Source: Clostridiales bacterium (GTDB lineage: Bacteria; Bacillota; Clostridia; Oscillospirales; Oscillospiraceae). From it: DNA of 64,000 bases. The DNA is taken from contig JALERU010000049.1 of the NCBI GenBank assembly GCA_022764045.1, forward strand, positions 1-64,000, in the 5' to 3' direction. The notes beneath the pieces are model-generated. The model worked only from the letters and a program-made list of their open reading frames with translations, made no database searches and was not told the origin of the DNA. Shown one piece after another: positions 1 to 9,019 of the stretch (within the stretch, counting starts at the first letter, position 1; every line of letters starts with the position of its first letter). Position numbers and translations under genes: made by a program.

Positions 1-179
1 ACGAAAACTCGTTAAAAAACTTTCGTTTTTTATAGCGCGAAGCGCGTCGAGTTTTGTATGAGACGGGGCGGTGCGAAGCACCGCCAGCACGCGTAGCGTG
101 CGTGTTTCAAATGAAAGAATTTCATTTGAAATTAGTATCAGACTATGCAGAGAAGGTTCTCCCGGTGTAAGCCCAGCAA

Positions 180-208
180 AAAAGCACGGAGATTTTCCCG
201 TGCTTTTT
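180..208. terminator. Intrinsic terminator-like hairpin AAAAGCACGG-N8-CCGTGCTTTT
   Basis: Perfect 10-bp inverted repeat followed by T-run; read directly. Confidence 0.7.
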
Positions 209-256
209 ACGGCCAGGAAGGCCGGTTTCGCATAGAATAGCTTGAGGTGATGGACC

Positions 257-562
257 ATGAACGCCAGCGAGAAAACAGCGATCATCGCCCTGGTGGCCAA
301 TCTGCTGGCGGAGCATCTGGAGGAAGAGCAACTGGTGGCAGCGGCCTCCATCCTGACCCAGCTTGGCACCACCCTGGGCTTTTTGGCCGCCCAGCGGGCC
401 TTTGACACCACCGGCCGCACCGGCGTGGGGGTGGCTACTCCTTCGGAGCCGGCGCAGACGCCGTCTTTCCAGGCACCGACAGAAACACCACCATCCCAAG
501 GATCAGCGCCATCCCAAAGAAATCCTGGCTCACCAGCGGCGTCTTCAGCCACAGGCAGGTGA
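257..562 (+). CDS. Small conserved hypothetical protein (N-terminal ~50 aa resembles DUF6774-type small clostridial proteins)
   Basis: ORF with GAGGTGA-like RBS upstream; N-terminus MNASEKTAIIALVANLLAEHLEEEQLVAAASILTQLGTTLGFLAAQRA looks like a real amphipathic protein; C-terminal half is low complexity and overlaps the convergent EamA gene. Confidence 0.5.
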   Translation: MNASEKTAIIALVANLLAEHLEEEQLVAAASILTQLGTTLGFLAAQRAFDTTGRTGVGVATPSEPAQTPSFQAPTETPPSQGSAPSQRNPGSPAASSATGR

Positions 563-1358
563 GGATCCCGGCAGTTACCAGCTCCGCGCAGGAGAGCAGG
601 GAGGTTTTCACAGGGCCAATGTCACTCACGCCCTGGAGATAGAGGGTGAACGCCATGGCGGTTCCCACCACACCGATGAGAAGCACGCCCAGCACCGTCT
701 CCCCATCCAGCGCCACAGGCTGAGCCCAAAACCGGGAGAGGAAAAAGAGGATGCCTCCGCCGCAAAGCATCCCCCAGCCTGTAATGACGGGGCTGCCGTA
801 TACGCCAATGAGCCGCTGGGGCAGGGTGCTGTAAACCACCACCATGGCCGCCCCCAAAAGCCCCCAGAACAAAGCCTGGGGCGAGAGGACCAGGGTGTGG
901 ATGTTCCCATGGGTGGCCAGGAAGAAGACCCCCAGCATCGCCAGGCCCAGGGCGGTGAGCTCCCACCGGGTAGGCAAACGGCGGGTGGTGAGGCATACAT
1001 AGAACAGGATCATCATTTGCCCCAGATAGTTCAGGGCTGTGCCGGTGGCTGAGTTGGAGTAGGCGATGCACTCCAAATAGGTAAACTGGCACGGGATTAG
1101 CCCCAGAACCGCAAACAGGAGCAGTCGCCGGGCGTCCTTGCCTGTTTTCCATACCCGCCCCACCTCTTTGGGCCGGCGGGCCGCCATAATCCCCAACAGG
1201 ATCACCCCGGCCACCAGCATTCGCACCGTGGTCACCCAGCTGGTTTCCAAGCCTTTCTGGGAAAAGAGGAACTGACCCATGGTGCCGGAAAATCCCCAGC
1301 ACACGCCGCCAAGGATGGCGCATAGGGTCCCCCGCACCACAATTTTTTTGTCGGTCAC
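435..1358 (-). CDS. EamA/DMT-superfamily transporter
   Basis: 307 aa, ten hydrophobic segments, N-terminal GTLCAILGGVCWGFSGTMGQFLF typical of EamA. Confidence 0.9.
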   Translation of the reverse strand: MTDKKIVVRGTLCAILGGVCWGFSGTMGQFLFSQKGLETSWVTTVRMLVAGVILLGIMAARRPKEVGRVWKTGKDARRLLLFAVLGLIPCQFTYLECIAYSNSATGTALNYLGQMMILFYVCLTTRRLPTRWELTALGLAMLGVFFLATHGNIHTLVLSPQALFWGLLGAAMVVVYSTLPQRLIGVYGSPVITGWGMLCGGGILFFLSRFWAQPVALDGETVLGVLLIGVVGTAMAFTLYLQGVSDIGPVKTSLLSCAELVTAGILTCLWLKTPLVSQDFFGMALILGMVVFLSVPGKTASAPAPKE

Positions 1359-1375
1359 GTTCCCGCCTCCCTTGT

Positions 1376-2983
1376 TTACTGCTGGGCTTCCTGTTCCAAG
1401 GCCCGGTAATCCAGCTTACCCCGGTCGGTGAGAGGGAGCGCGGGGCGGAAGTGATAGGCCGACGGAATCAGGTACATGTTCAGTTCTTTTTTCGCCAGGG
1501 CCCGCAGGTCCTCTTCCAGGCGTTTGGGTTCTGCCCCGGCAGCGGGCACAAGATAGGCCACGGGAAGGGTTTCCCCGCCGGGGCTTTGGCATCCCACCAC
1601 GGCGCAGGCCTCCACCTGGGGATTGCCCAGCAGGAACTCCTCGATCACGATGGGGAAAATCTTAAAGCCGTTGCGGGAGATCATCCGCTTTTTCCGTCCG
1701 GTGACCACCACCCTGCCGTCGGACGTGGTGTGGCCCAGGTCCTTGGTCCACACCCACAGCTTGCCATCCGGGCCGGGCCGAAGGACCTGGCTGTCCGCCT
1801 CCGGCATCCCATAATACCCGTTCATCACGGTATCGCTTTGGATAATGAGCTCTCCCTGGACCTCCGGCGGGCAAACTTCTCCTGTCTCTGGATGGACTGC
1901 CAGAATACGGCACCCGGGCAGAGGGCGACCCACATCCCCGATTTCCCCAGGGCCGTAGCTCACACAGACGATGCCAGAGGCTTCGGACATGCCGTACTCT
2001 TTCACCAGCCGGGCCGAGCACCCTCTCTGCGCCAGGAAGCAGTTGATGCGCCGCTCCAGCTCCGCCGACAGGGTGTCGCCGCCGCAGCGGGGCACCTTTA
2101 GGAAGGACAAGTCCGCCTGAGCCGCCCCTTTGTCCTGGAGCAAAAGCTGCCAATAGGCGGTGGTTCCGTTCACCTGCTCCGGGCGGTACTGCTGCAGCAG
2201 CTCCCCCAGCTGGTTTGGCTGGAACATGGGGCACAGGATGATAGACATCCCCAAACACAAAGGCACATGGATACATTGGCACAGGCCGAAGGCCGCAAAC
2301 ACCGGGAGCAAAACCAGGCTGGCCCCTCCCCTGCCATACTCTGTATCCGCCTGGGTGTATTGCTCCAGGGAGGCCCGGAAGGCCCGGCGGGAGAGCATCA
2401 CCCCTTTGGCTGGGCCGGTGGTCCCGCCGGTGTAGGTGATGGCCGCCGGCTCCTCCCATCGGGTGGTATCCGGCTGGGCGGGGACAGGGTCTTGGAGGAA
2501 TTCCTCCCAAGCCAAACAGTCCGGACCCCGGACGGCCTCCCAGCTTCCCACCCGCAGCTTTTTCCCCAGCTCCGGTGAGACATAGGGGGCCAGCGGCAGG
2601 GCCACATAGTGCTCCGCCGGCGCCTTGCCCCGGTTTTCATAGACCTTTCGGAAGGCCAGCTCCAGAGCCAGCACCACTTTGGACTGAGACTGGATCAAAT
2701 ACCCTTCCACCTCGGCGGGGCTCAGCTTCATATCCACCCAGTTGGCCACCGCGCCGATCCGGTCGATGGCGTAAAAGGCGGCAACTGCCTCCGGCGTATT
2801 CAGAGAGAGGATGGTGACCAGGTCTCCAGGACCCACACCTCTGGCCCGCAGGCCGGCCTCTGCCCGCAGGATCTCCTGAAAAAGAGCGCCAAAGGTCATG
2901 GCCCGGCTGCCGCAGCGGATGGCTACGGCCTCCTTCAGCTCCTCTTTTCCCCGCCACAGGTCTTGATAAATGGCCCCTCCCAT
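1376..2983 (-). CDS. AMP-binding acyl-CoA synthetase/ligase
   Basis: Motif TYTGGTTGPAKGVMLSRRA (P-loop of ANL superfamily), YGMSEASG, and C-terminal GRKKRMISRNGFKIFP. Confidence 0.92.
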   Translation of the reverse strand: MGGAIYQDLWRGKEELKEAVAIRCGSRAMTFGALFQEILRAEAGLRARGVGPGDLVTILSLNTPEAVAAFYAIDRIGAVANWVDMKLSPAEVEGYLIQSQSKVVLALELAFRKVYENRGKAPAEHYVALPLAPYVSPELGKKLRVGSWEAVRGPDCLAWEEFLQDPVPAQPDTTRWEEPAAITYTGGTTGPAKGVMLSRRAFRASLEQYTQADTEYGRGGASLVLLPVFAAFGLCQCIHVPLCLGMSIILCPMFQPNQLGELLQQYRPEQVNGTTAYWQLLLQDKGAAQADLSFLKVPRCGGDTLSAELERRINCFLAQRGCSARLVKEYGMSEASGIVCVSYGPGEIGDVGRPLPGCRILAVHPETGEVCPPEVQGELIIQSDTVMNGYYGMPEADSQVLRPGPDGKLWVWTKDLGHTTSDGRVVVTGRKKRMISRNGFKIFPIVIEEFLLGNPQVEACAVVGCQSPGGETLPVAYLVPAAGAEPKRLEEDLRALAKKELNMYLIPSAYHFRPALPLTDRGKLDYRALEQEAQQ

Positions 2984-3435
2984 TACAGCAGCGTCAGCTT
3001 GGGGCCGCCATCCGGGTTCCGGTCCGGGCCGGGACCGCCCCCTTTGTTCACCGCCACGCTGTTGGGATCAATGGGAACCTTCCGCAGCATCAGGCCGGGA
3101 ATCCCGGACCCCGCCGCCAGATTAGAGCACTGGGACTGCATATAGGGAAAGAGTTGGTCATAGACCTCCCCATGGACCTGGCGCTTCACTTCGTCGGTGG
3201 TAGCGCCGGAGCAGTTGAAGATGCCAACCAGCTCCACGGTCATGGTGAACTTGCCTCCTGCGAATTCCTTGTCCCGGAGGGTCTGCTGGAGCTTGCCCAC
3301 GCAGCGGTTGCCGTCGGCCGCAAAACTTACATTCAGGGAAAAAGAGCTGTCCAGCTGGATCTGCCCGGACTTCTCCAGTTTATTGATCAGGTGGATCTCC
3401 TGTACCTTTTGGGTCACTAACGTTGCGTTTGCCAT
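2983..3435 (-). CDS. SecB-like chaperone-family protein (putative)
   Basis: 150 aa; FTMTVELVGIFNC...VYDQLFPYMQSQCSNLAAGSGIPGLMLRKVPID resembles the SecB fold signature (LFPYxRxxxSxLTxxxGxPPLxLxPI). Confidence 0.5.
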   Translation of the reverse strand: MANATLVTQKVQEIHLINKLEKSGQIQLDSSFSLNVSFAADGNRCVGKLQQTLRDKEFAGGKFTMTVELVGIFNCSGATTDEVKRQVHGEVYDQLFPYMQSQCSNLAAGSGIPGLMLRKVPIDPNSVAVNKGGGPGPDRNPDGGPKLTLL

Positions 3436-3572
3436 GAAATAAGATCCTTTCTTTTGATAGAATATGATTTTATTATAGTACAGTCAGGGTAGGAAAGTCC
3501 AGGGATTTCTTTGCGCCAGTTCCCACCTGCCCCACAATCCTCCTGGAACAGTCCACGTTTTCTGCCTTCTTT

Positions 3573-3601
3573 GAATAATTCTGCCAGGGCCGCGCACAAT
3601 A
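3573..3601 (+). promoter_or_regulatory. Candidate forespore (sigma-F/G-type) promoter upstream of spoVAD
   Basis: GAATA - 17 nt - CACAATA compared with GHATR/CATNHTA consensus; one mismatch in -10; ~20 nt ahead of the RBS. Confidence 0.35.
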
Positions 3602-3639
3602 ACAAGGCAATTCCAGACAAGGGAGAGAACGCTTTGGAC

Positions 3640-4662
3640 ATGAAAAAAATCGGACGCCAGACCGTCCGCTTCCCTTCCCCGCCTGCCATCGTCGGCTTTG
3701 GCAGCGCCGTGGGCACCAAAGAGGGGCAAGGCCCTCTGGGCCAGTGCTTTGACTTTGTGGGGAAGGACGACAGCTTTGGCGAAAAGAGCTGGGAGAAGGC
3801 GGAGACCGCCATGCAAAAAAAGGCCCTGTCCTTCGCCCTGAAAAAAGCGGGGATTCAAACCGGACAGTTGGATTATATCCTGGCCGGAGACCTGCTGAAC
3901 CAGTGTATCGCCACGTCTTACTCCCTCCGGTCCCAGAATGTTCCCTTTTTCGGTCTTTACGGAGCCTGCTCCACCATGGCCGAGAGCCTTTCCCTGGGAG
4001 CCATGCTGGTGGACGGAGGCTTCGCCAACTATGTGGCGGCCTTGACCTCCTCCCACTTCTGCTCGGCAGAGCGGCAGTATCGGAATCCCTTGGAGTACGG
4101 CGGTCAAAAGCCCCCCACCGCCCAGTGGACCACCACAGGCTCCGGGGCGGTGATCCTGTCCAAAAAGGGCAAAGGGCCCTACATTACCCATGTGACCACC
4201 GGGAAAGTGGTAGACAAGGGGATCACCGACGCCAACAACATGGGAGCCGCCATGGCTCCGGCGGCCTACGCCACCCTGAAAGCCCACTTTGAGGAGACCG
4301 GACGGGAGCCCGCCTTTTACGACCTTATCGTCACCGGCGACCTGGGCAGTCTGGGAAAAGAGATCGTCATCGACTTCTTCCGCCGGGATGGCGTCGATCT
4401 CAGCGGGTGCTATCACGACTGCGGCGTCCTCCTTTTCGACCCCAAAACCCAGGACGTCCATGCCGGCGGCTCCGGGTGCGGGTGCAGCGCCGTGGTGCTG
4501 ACCGGGCATTTGCTGCGGGAATTCCAGCAGGGGAGGCTGAAAAACCTGCTCTTTTGCGGCACCGGGGCCCTCCACTCCCCCACCTCCACCATGCAGGGGG
4601 AGAGTGTGCCCGGAATCTGTCACGCCGTGGCCATTTCCACGGAGAAAGGAGGCACGCAATGA
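3640..4662 (+). CDS. spoVAD: Stage V sporulation protein AD
   Basis: MKKIGRQTVRFPSPPAIVGFGSAVGTKEGQGPLGQCFD... thiolase-like SpoVAD; RBS GGGAGAG upstream of ATG 3640. Confidence 0.95.
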   Translation: MKKIGRQTVRFPSPPAIVGFGSAVGTKEGQGPLGQCFDFVGKDDSFGEKSWEKAETAMQKKALSFALKKAGIQTGQLDYILAGDLLNQCIATSYSLRSQNVPFFGLYGACSTMAESLSLGAMLVDGGFANYVAALTSSHFCSAERQYRNPLEYGGQKPPTAQWTTTGSGAVILSKKGKGPYITHVTTGKVVDKGITDANNMGAAMAPAAYATLKAHFEETGREPAFYDLIVTGDLGSLGKEIVIDFFRRDGVDLSGCYHDCGVLLFDPKTQDVHAGGSGCGCSAVVLTGHLLREFQQGRLKNLLFCGTGALHSPTSTMQGESVPGICHAVAISTEKGGTQ

Positions 4663-5027
4663 GCGGCGCCGGAACCTATCTGGCCGCCTTTCTGTGCGGC
4701 GGTATCCTCTGCCTGATCGGGCAGCTTCTCATCGATAAAACCAAACTCACTCCCGCCAGAATCCTGGTCATTTACGTGGTGGCCGGGGTCATCCTGGGGG
4801 CCACCGGGCTCTACCGGCATCTCGTTGACCTCTGCGGGGCGGGCGCCACCGTTCCCCTCACTGGCTTTGGGTATAACCTGGCCAAAGGCGCCGCCACTGG
4901 GGTGGCGGAAAGTGGTTTCCTCGGCGCTCTAATGGGCGGGATCACCGCGACCGCCGGTGGGATCGCCGCCGCTGTGTTTTTCGGCTATTTGGTGGCCATG
5001 CTGTTCAAATCCAAACCAAAAAGCTAA
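4659..5027 (+). CDS. spoVAE: Stage V sporulation protein AE (SpoVAEb-like membrane protein)
   Basis: GGILCLIGQLLIDKTKLTPARILVIYVVAGVILGATGLY; 4-nt ATGA overlap with spoVAD. Confidence 0.92.
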   Translation: MSGAGTYLAAFLCGGILCLIGQLLIDKTKLTPARILVIYVVAGVILGATGLYRHLVDLCGAGATVPLTGFGYNLAKGAATGVAESGFLGALMGGITATAGGIAAAVFFGYLVAMLFKSKPKS

Positions 5028-5033
5028 TCCGCA

Positions 5034-5062
5034 TTGCCTTTTCTTCCTTCTGCTGATATAAT
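5034..5062 (+). promoter_or_regulatory. Sigma-A-type promoter for the UDG gene
   Basis: TTGCCT - 17 nt - TATAAT. Confidence 0.6.
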
Positions 5063-5123
5063 GTCCCTATCATGCAAAAAACTGCCCCAGCACTGTTGGG
5101 GCGGGCAGGAGGAGGGACACACC

Positions 5124-5708
5124 ATGGTGAGCTGGGAAGAATTAGAGGCCAGGTGCCAGCACTGCCAAGCCTGCCCCCTGGCGGAGACCCGCACCAACAT
5201 GGTCTTCGGGGTGGGAAACCGACAAGCGGACATCCTCTTCATCGGAGAGGGCCCCGGGGAACAGGAGGATCTCCAGGGCGAACCCTTTGTGGGCCCGGCC
5301 GGCAAACTGCTGGACCTGATGCTGTCACTGATCGACCTGGAACGCTCCAAGGTCTATATCGCCAACATCGTGAAATGCCGTCCCCCCAGAAACCGGGACC
5401 CCTTAAACACCGAGCAGGACGCCTGCATCGGTTACCTGCGGGCCCAAACCGCCCTGCTGCGCCCCAAGATCATCGTCTGCCTGGGCCGGATCGCTGCCAC
5501 GCGGATCATCGACAAGGATTTCCGCATCACCCGCCAGCATGGCCAATGGTTTCAGCGGGCCGGGGTGCAAATGACAGCCATTTACCACCCCTCTGCCCTG
5601 CTCCGGGACCCTACAAAAAGGCCGGATACCTTTGTGGACCTCAAGGGAATCCAAGCCAAGGTGAGGGAGCTGTGCCCTGACAGCTTTACCCCCTTGGTAA
5701 GAGGATGA
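5124..5708 (+). CDS. Family 4 uracil-DNA glycosylase (Fe-S type)
   Basis: CQHCQACPLAETRTNMVFGVGN..ADILFIGEGPGEQEDLQGEPFVGPAGKLLD; C-terminal HPSALLRDP. Confidence 0.95.
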   Translation: MVSWEELEARCQHCQACPLAETRTNMVFGVGNRQADILFIGEGPGEQEDLQGEPFVGPAGKLLDLMLSLIDLERSKVYIANIVKCRPPRNRDPLNTEQDACIGYLRAQTALLRPKIIVCLGRIAATRIIDKDFRITRQHGQWFQRAGVQMTAIYHPSALLRDPTKRPDTFVDLKGIQAKVRELCPDSFTPLVRG

Positions 5709-5727
5709 CCCCCATTTCCCCGAAAAC

Positions 5728-5773
5728 AAATCCCTTCGTACCTGAACCACAACAGATACGAAGGGATTTTTTA
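5728..5773. terminator. Intrinsic terminator AAATCCCTTCGTA...TACGAAGGGATTTTTTA
   Basis: 13-bp perfect inverted repeat plus T-run between convergent genes. Confidence 0.85.
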
Positions 5774-5813
5774 TTCTGTACAATCTGTAAAGTAAGATCG
5801 CTTTACGGTGGAA

Positions 5814-6770
5814 TCACAGCTTACAGACGTTCTCCGGATTTCCCGCCAGATACGCCTCGACATTCTGGAAAACAATCTCCGCCCGGCGAAGCATGCTCTC
5901 ATCGGTGGCAAAAGCCACATGAGGCGTGAGAACTGTGTTCTTAGCGTGAAGCAAAGGGTAGTCCTCGGGAATGGGGGGCTCCATGTCAAAAACATCAATG
6001 CCCGCGCCGGCGAGCTTGCTCTTGTTCAAGGCCTCAGCCAAAGCAGCGTTGTCCACGATGGCGCCCCGGGCCACATTGATGAGAAGGGCGGAGGGCTTCA
6101 TGGCCGCAATCCGCTCTTTTGAGATCAATCCCTTGGTCTCCTGATTGTTGGGCACGTGGATGGAAACGATATCGCTCCGGGCCATGAGCTCCTCCAGAGA
6201 GACATACGCCACCCCCATAGCCTCCACTTCAGGCCGCACAGTGCGGGAGTAAGCAATGACCTTTGCCCCAAAGGCCTGAAACAGCCGGGCGGTCATGGTG
6301 CCGATGGCCCCGGTGCCCACAATCCCCACGGTGCGGCCGCCGATCTCCCGGCCCCGCAGAGGACCGCCCACACCGCCGTTTCGGGTGGCGGTCTCACAGG
6401 CGGGCATCTTTCGCAGGCAGGCGATGGTTAGCCCAATGGCCAGCTCTGCCACGCACTGGGTGGAGTAGCCGGCAGCGTTGCAGATCATGATCCCCTTCTC
6501 CTTACAGGCGTCCAGGGCCACATGGTCGATGCCGGTAAAGGCCACGTCCAACATTTTCAGGTTAGAGGCGGCGGCCACCACCTGGGCCGGATAGGGGTTG
6601 TTGGCGATAATGGCAATGTCGCTGTCGCCGGTGCGGCGGATCAGCTCCACCGGATCGGTGGTTTTATCGCTGTATGCTGTAAAGGTATGTCCCTTGTCCT
6701 CCAGGCCAGCCTGATACCGGGCCAGCACCTCAGCGGGAATCCCCAGAGGCTCTAACAGGGTAATCTTCAT
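5814..6770 (-). CDS. D-isomer-specific 2-hydroxyacid dehydrogenase (NAD-binding)
   Basis: GRTVGIVGTGAIGTMTARLFQAFG Rossmann motif; catalytic INVARGAIVDNAAL and VLTPHVAFATDE. Confidence 0.92.
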   Translation of the reverse strand: MKITLLEPLGIPAEVLARYQAGLEDKGHTFTAYSDKTTDPVELIRRTGDSDIAIIANNPYPAQVVAAASNLKMLDVAFTGIDHVALDACKEKGIMICNAAGYSTQCVAELAIGLTIACLRKMPACETATRNGGVGGPLRGREIGGRTVGIVGTGAIGTMTARLFQAFGAKVIAYSRTVRPEVEAMGVAYVSLEELMARSDIVSIHVPNNQETKGLISKERIAAMKPSALLINVARGAIVDNAALAEALNKSKLAGAGIDVFDMEPPIPEDYPLLHAKNTVLTPHVAFATDESMLRRAEIVFQNVEAYLAGNPENVCKL

Positions 6771-6792
6771 GGAAAGGACCTCCTCTTCCGGC

Positions 6793-7164
6793 TCAGAACG
6801 GCAGGTTCATTCCGCTGGTAATCTTCCCCATGCTGGTGCTCATGTCGTCCATGGCGGCCCGGACGGCCTCGTTGACTGCTGCAATGACCATGTCCTGGAG
6901 CATCTCCACGTCGTCGGGGTCCACTGCCTCGGGATCAATGGTCAGGGCCTTTAGGGTGTGCTTACCATCCACCGTGGCAGAGACCACGCCGCCGCCGGCG
7001 GTGGCAGTATACTCCTTCTCCTGGAGCTCCGCCTGAGTCTTTTCCATGTCGGCCTGCATCTTCTGGGCCTGCTTGATCATGTCCATATTCAGGCCGGGCA
7101 TCCCCATGCCCATCCCCTTGCCGCCCTTGCGGCCCATGGGGGGGCGTCCATATCCTTTTGCCAT
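6793..7164 (-). CDS. YbaB/EbfC nucleoid-associated protein
   Basis: MIKQAQKMQADMEKTQAELQEKEYTATAGGGVVSATVDGKHTLKALTIDPEAVDPDDVEMLQDMVIAAVNEA; downstream of dnaX. Confidence 0.95.
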   Translation of the reverse strand: MAKGYGRPPMGRKGGKGMGMGMPGLNMDMIKQAQKMQADMEKTQAELQEKEYTATAGGGVVSATVDGKHTLKALTIDPEAVDPDDVEMLQDMVIAAVNEAVRAAMDDMSTSMGKITSGMNLPF

Positions 7165-7189
7165 ATCCGTTTACTCCTTCAAATCCAAT

Positions 7190-8962
7190 TTATTTTACCG
7201 TGAAATTTCCAAACTGCCGGCCCAAAGCCAGCAGGTCATTAAACTTGTCCTCCTCCGACTGAGGCTGGCCGGACGCCTGAGCGGGCGCCGGTTGGGCTGC
7301 AGGCTCGGGCTTTCCCACCTTAAAAACCACCCGGCGTTTTTGGCCGGTGTACGCCTCGGCGGCCCGCTCCAACATGGCGGGGGTGTCTCCCCGGCTCAGG
7401 AAACCCTGGGTCAACTCGGAGTCGGTCCAAATGGTCAGGGTCCGTTCCTCAAAAGTCCCGGTCACCGACTCGGGCTTGTGGAGGAAGGAATTGACCATGG
7501 GAGGGAGATCCCGCAGGGTAGACAGGAAAGCGGGCCACTCCACCGTCCCTTCGCCGGTCTTTTTGGGGGGAGGCACCGGTGCTGCCGGGCTGGGAGGGGG
7601 CGCGCTCACCGGCGCAGCCTGAGGGGCCGGAGGTTCCGGCGCAGGCGCTCTGTCCCAGGGAGGGGTCTCCTCCTCTTCGGCGAAAACGAAAGGCTCCTCA
7701 TCCTCCTCCGGCGGGGGTACGTCCTCCCAAGGAGGTGTGTCTTCCGCCGCAATGGGCTCCGGCGCCTTTTTCGGCGGCTCCTGCTCCGTAGGCGTTGCCG
7801 TCCGCTGCACCACAATGCCCTTGGCCACTTGTTCCTCCAGGCGGCTCAGGCGGGCGGACAGCCCCTCTGTACTATCCGACAAGCGGCGGTCGCACAGCCG
7901 GATCAGGCAGAGCTCCGCGTCCAGCCGACGGCTGCTGCTGCGATACAGGTCGGCCTGAGCCGCCTGCAAAACGGTCATCATCTGCACCAGCTCCGCAGCG
8001 GTGAACCCCTCGGTGAGCCGGCGGATCACGCGCTCCTCATAGCCCCCGGTGAGCAGGCCGTGGCCTCCCTCCGGGGCGGTTTTGCGGATGAGCAGATCGC
8101 GCACCAGGGAAGCAATCTCTCCCAGTAGGGCGCCCATGTCTTTTCCGTCCCGATAGAGGGTGTCCAGCTCTTCCAGGGCCCCGGCGGTGTCCTCTCGGGC
8201 CACGCAGTCCAGAATCTTCGCCGTCCGGCGGTTTCCCGCCAGGCCCAGCACATCCAAGACCACTTCTTCGCTCAGCTCCCCCTCCGCGCCGCCGCACTGG
8301 TCCAGCAGGGACAGGCCGTCCCGCAGTCCGCCGTCGGCCAGACGGGCCAGCAGCTCTGCCGCCGGGGGGGTTAGCGCAATGCCCTCCTGCCGAGCCACAT
8401 AGTCCAGCCGCCCAGCCAGGGCCCGGGGGGAAATCCGCTTAAAGGCAAACTGCTGGCACCGGGACTTGATGGTAGCGGGGACCTTGTGCAGTTCCGTGGT
8501 AGCCAAAATAAACATCAGGTGGGCCGGTGGCTCCTCCAAAATCTTCAGCAAAGCGTTAAAAGCCGCAGTGGAGAGCATATGGACCTCGTCCACAATATAA
8601 ACCCGTTTCCGCACCGCCGCCGGGGTATAGGCCGCCTCGTCCCGCAGGGCGCGGATCTGATCCACACCGTTGTTGGAGGCCGCGTCCAGCTCCAGCACAT
8701 CCAGGATGGAGCCGTTTTCAATGCCCAGGCAGGAAGGACAGCAGTTACAGGGGTTGCCGTCCACCGGGTTTTCGCAGTTGACTGCCCGGGCCAGGATTTT
8801 GGCGCAGGTGGTCTTGCCGGTGCCCCGGGTGCCCGTAAAGAGATAGGCGTGGGACAGCCGGCCCGTGGCCACCTGCCGCTTCAGTGTCTCAGTAATATGG
8901 GGCTGCCCTACCACCTCGTCAAAGGTGCGGGGCCGCCATTTCCGGTAAAGTGCCTGGTACAC
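7190..8962 (-). CDS. dnaX: DNA polymerase III gamma/tau subunit
   Basis: VYQALYRKWRPRTFDEVVGQPHITETLKRQ, GTRGTGKTTCAKILARAVNC; GTG start at 8962 preceded by AGAGGAGGAA. The longer ORF start at 9145 runs into the SRP RNA and is not used. Confidence 0.95.
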   Translation of the reverse strand: MYQALYRKWRPRTFDEVVGQPHITETLKRQVATGRLSHAYLFTGTRGTGKTTCAKILARAVNCENPVDGNPCNCCPSCLGIENGSILDVLELDAASNNGVDQIRALRDEAAYTPAAVRKRVYIVDEVHMLSTAAFNALLKILEEPPAHLMFILATTELHKVPATIKSRCQQFAFKRISPRALAGRLDYVARQEGIALTPPAAELLARLADGGLRDGLSLLDQCGGAEGELSEEVVLDVLGLAGNRRTAKILDCVAREDTAGALEELDTLYRDGKDMGALLGEIASLVRDLLIRKTAPEGGHGLLTGGYEERVIRRLTEGFTAAELVQMMTVLQAAQADLYRSSSRRLDAELCLIRLCDRRLSDSTEGLSARLSRLEEQVAKGIVVQRTATPTEQEPPKKAPEPIAAEDTPPWEDVPPPEEDEEPFVFAEEEETPPWDRAPAPEPPAPQAAPVSAPPPSPAAPVPPPKKTGEGTVEWPAFLSTLRDLPPMVNSFLHKPESVTGTFEERTLTIWTDSELTQGFLSRGDTPAMLERAAEAYTGQKRRVVFKVGKPEPAAQPAPAQASGQPQSEEDKFNDLLALGRQFGNFTVK

Positions 8963-9019
8963 CGGCCTTCCTCCTCTGTTTTGTGTCATAAAAACAAATC
9001 TGCCTATGCTTCGGCATCC

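Noticed and set aside
3484-4659. 391-aa minus-strand ORF opposite spoVAD
   Set aside because: Complete antisense shadow of a clear spoVAD; Gly/His-rich with no motif.
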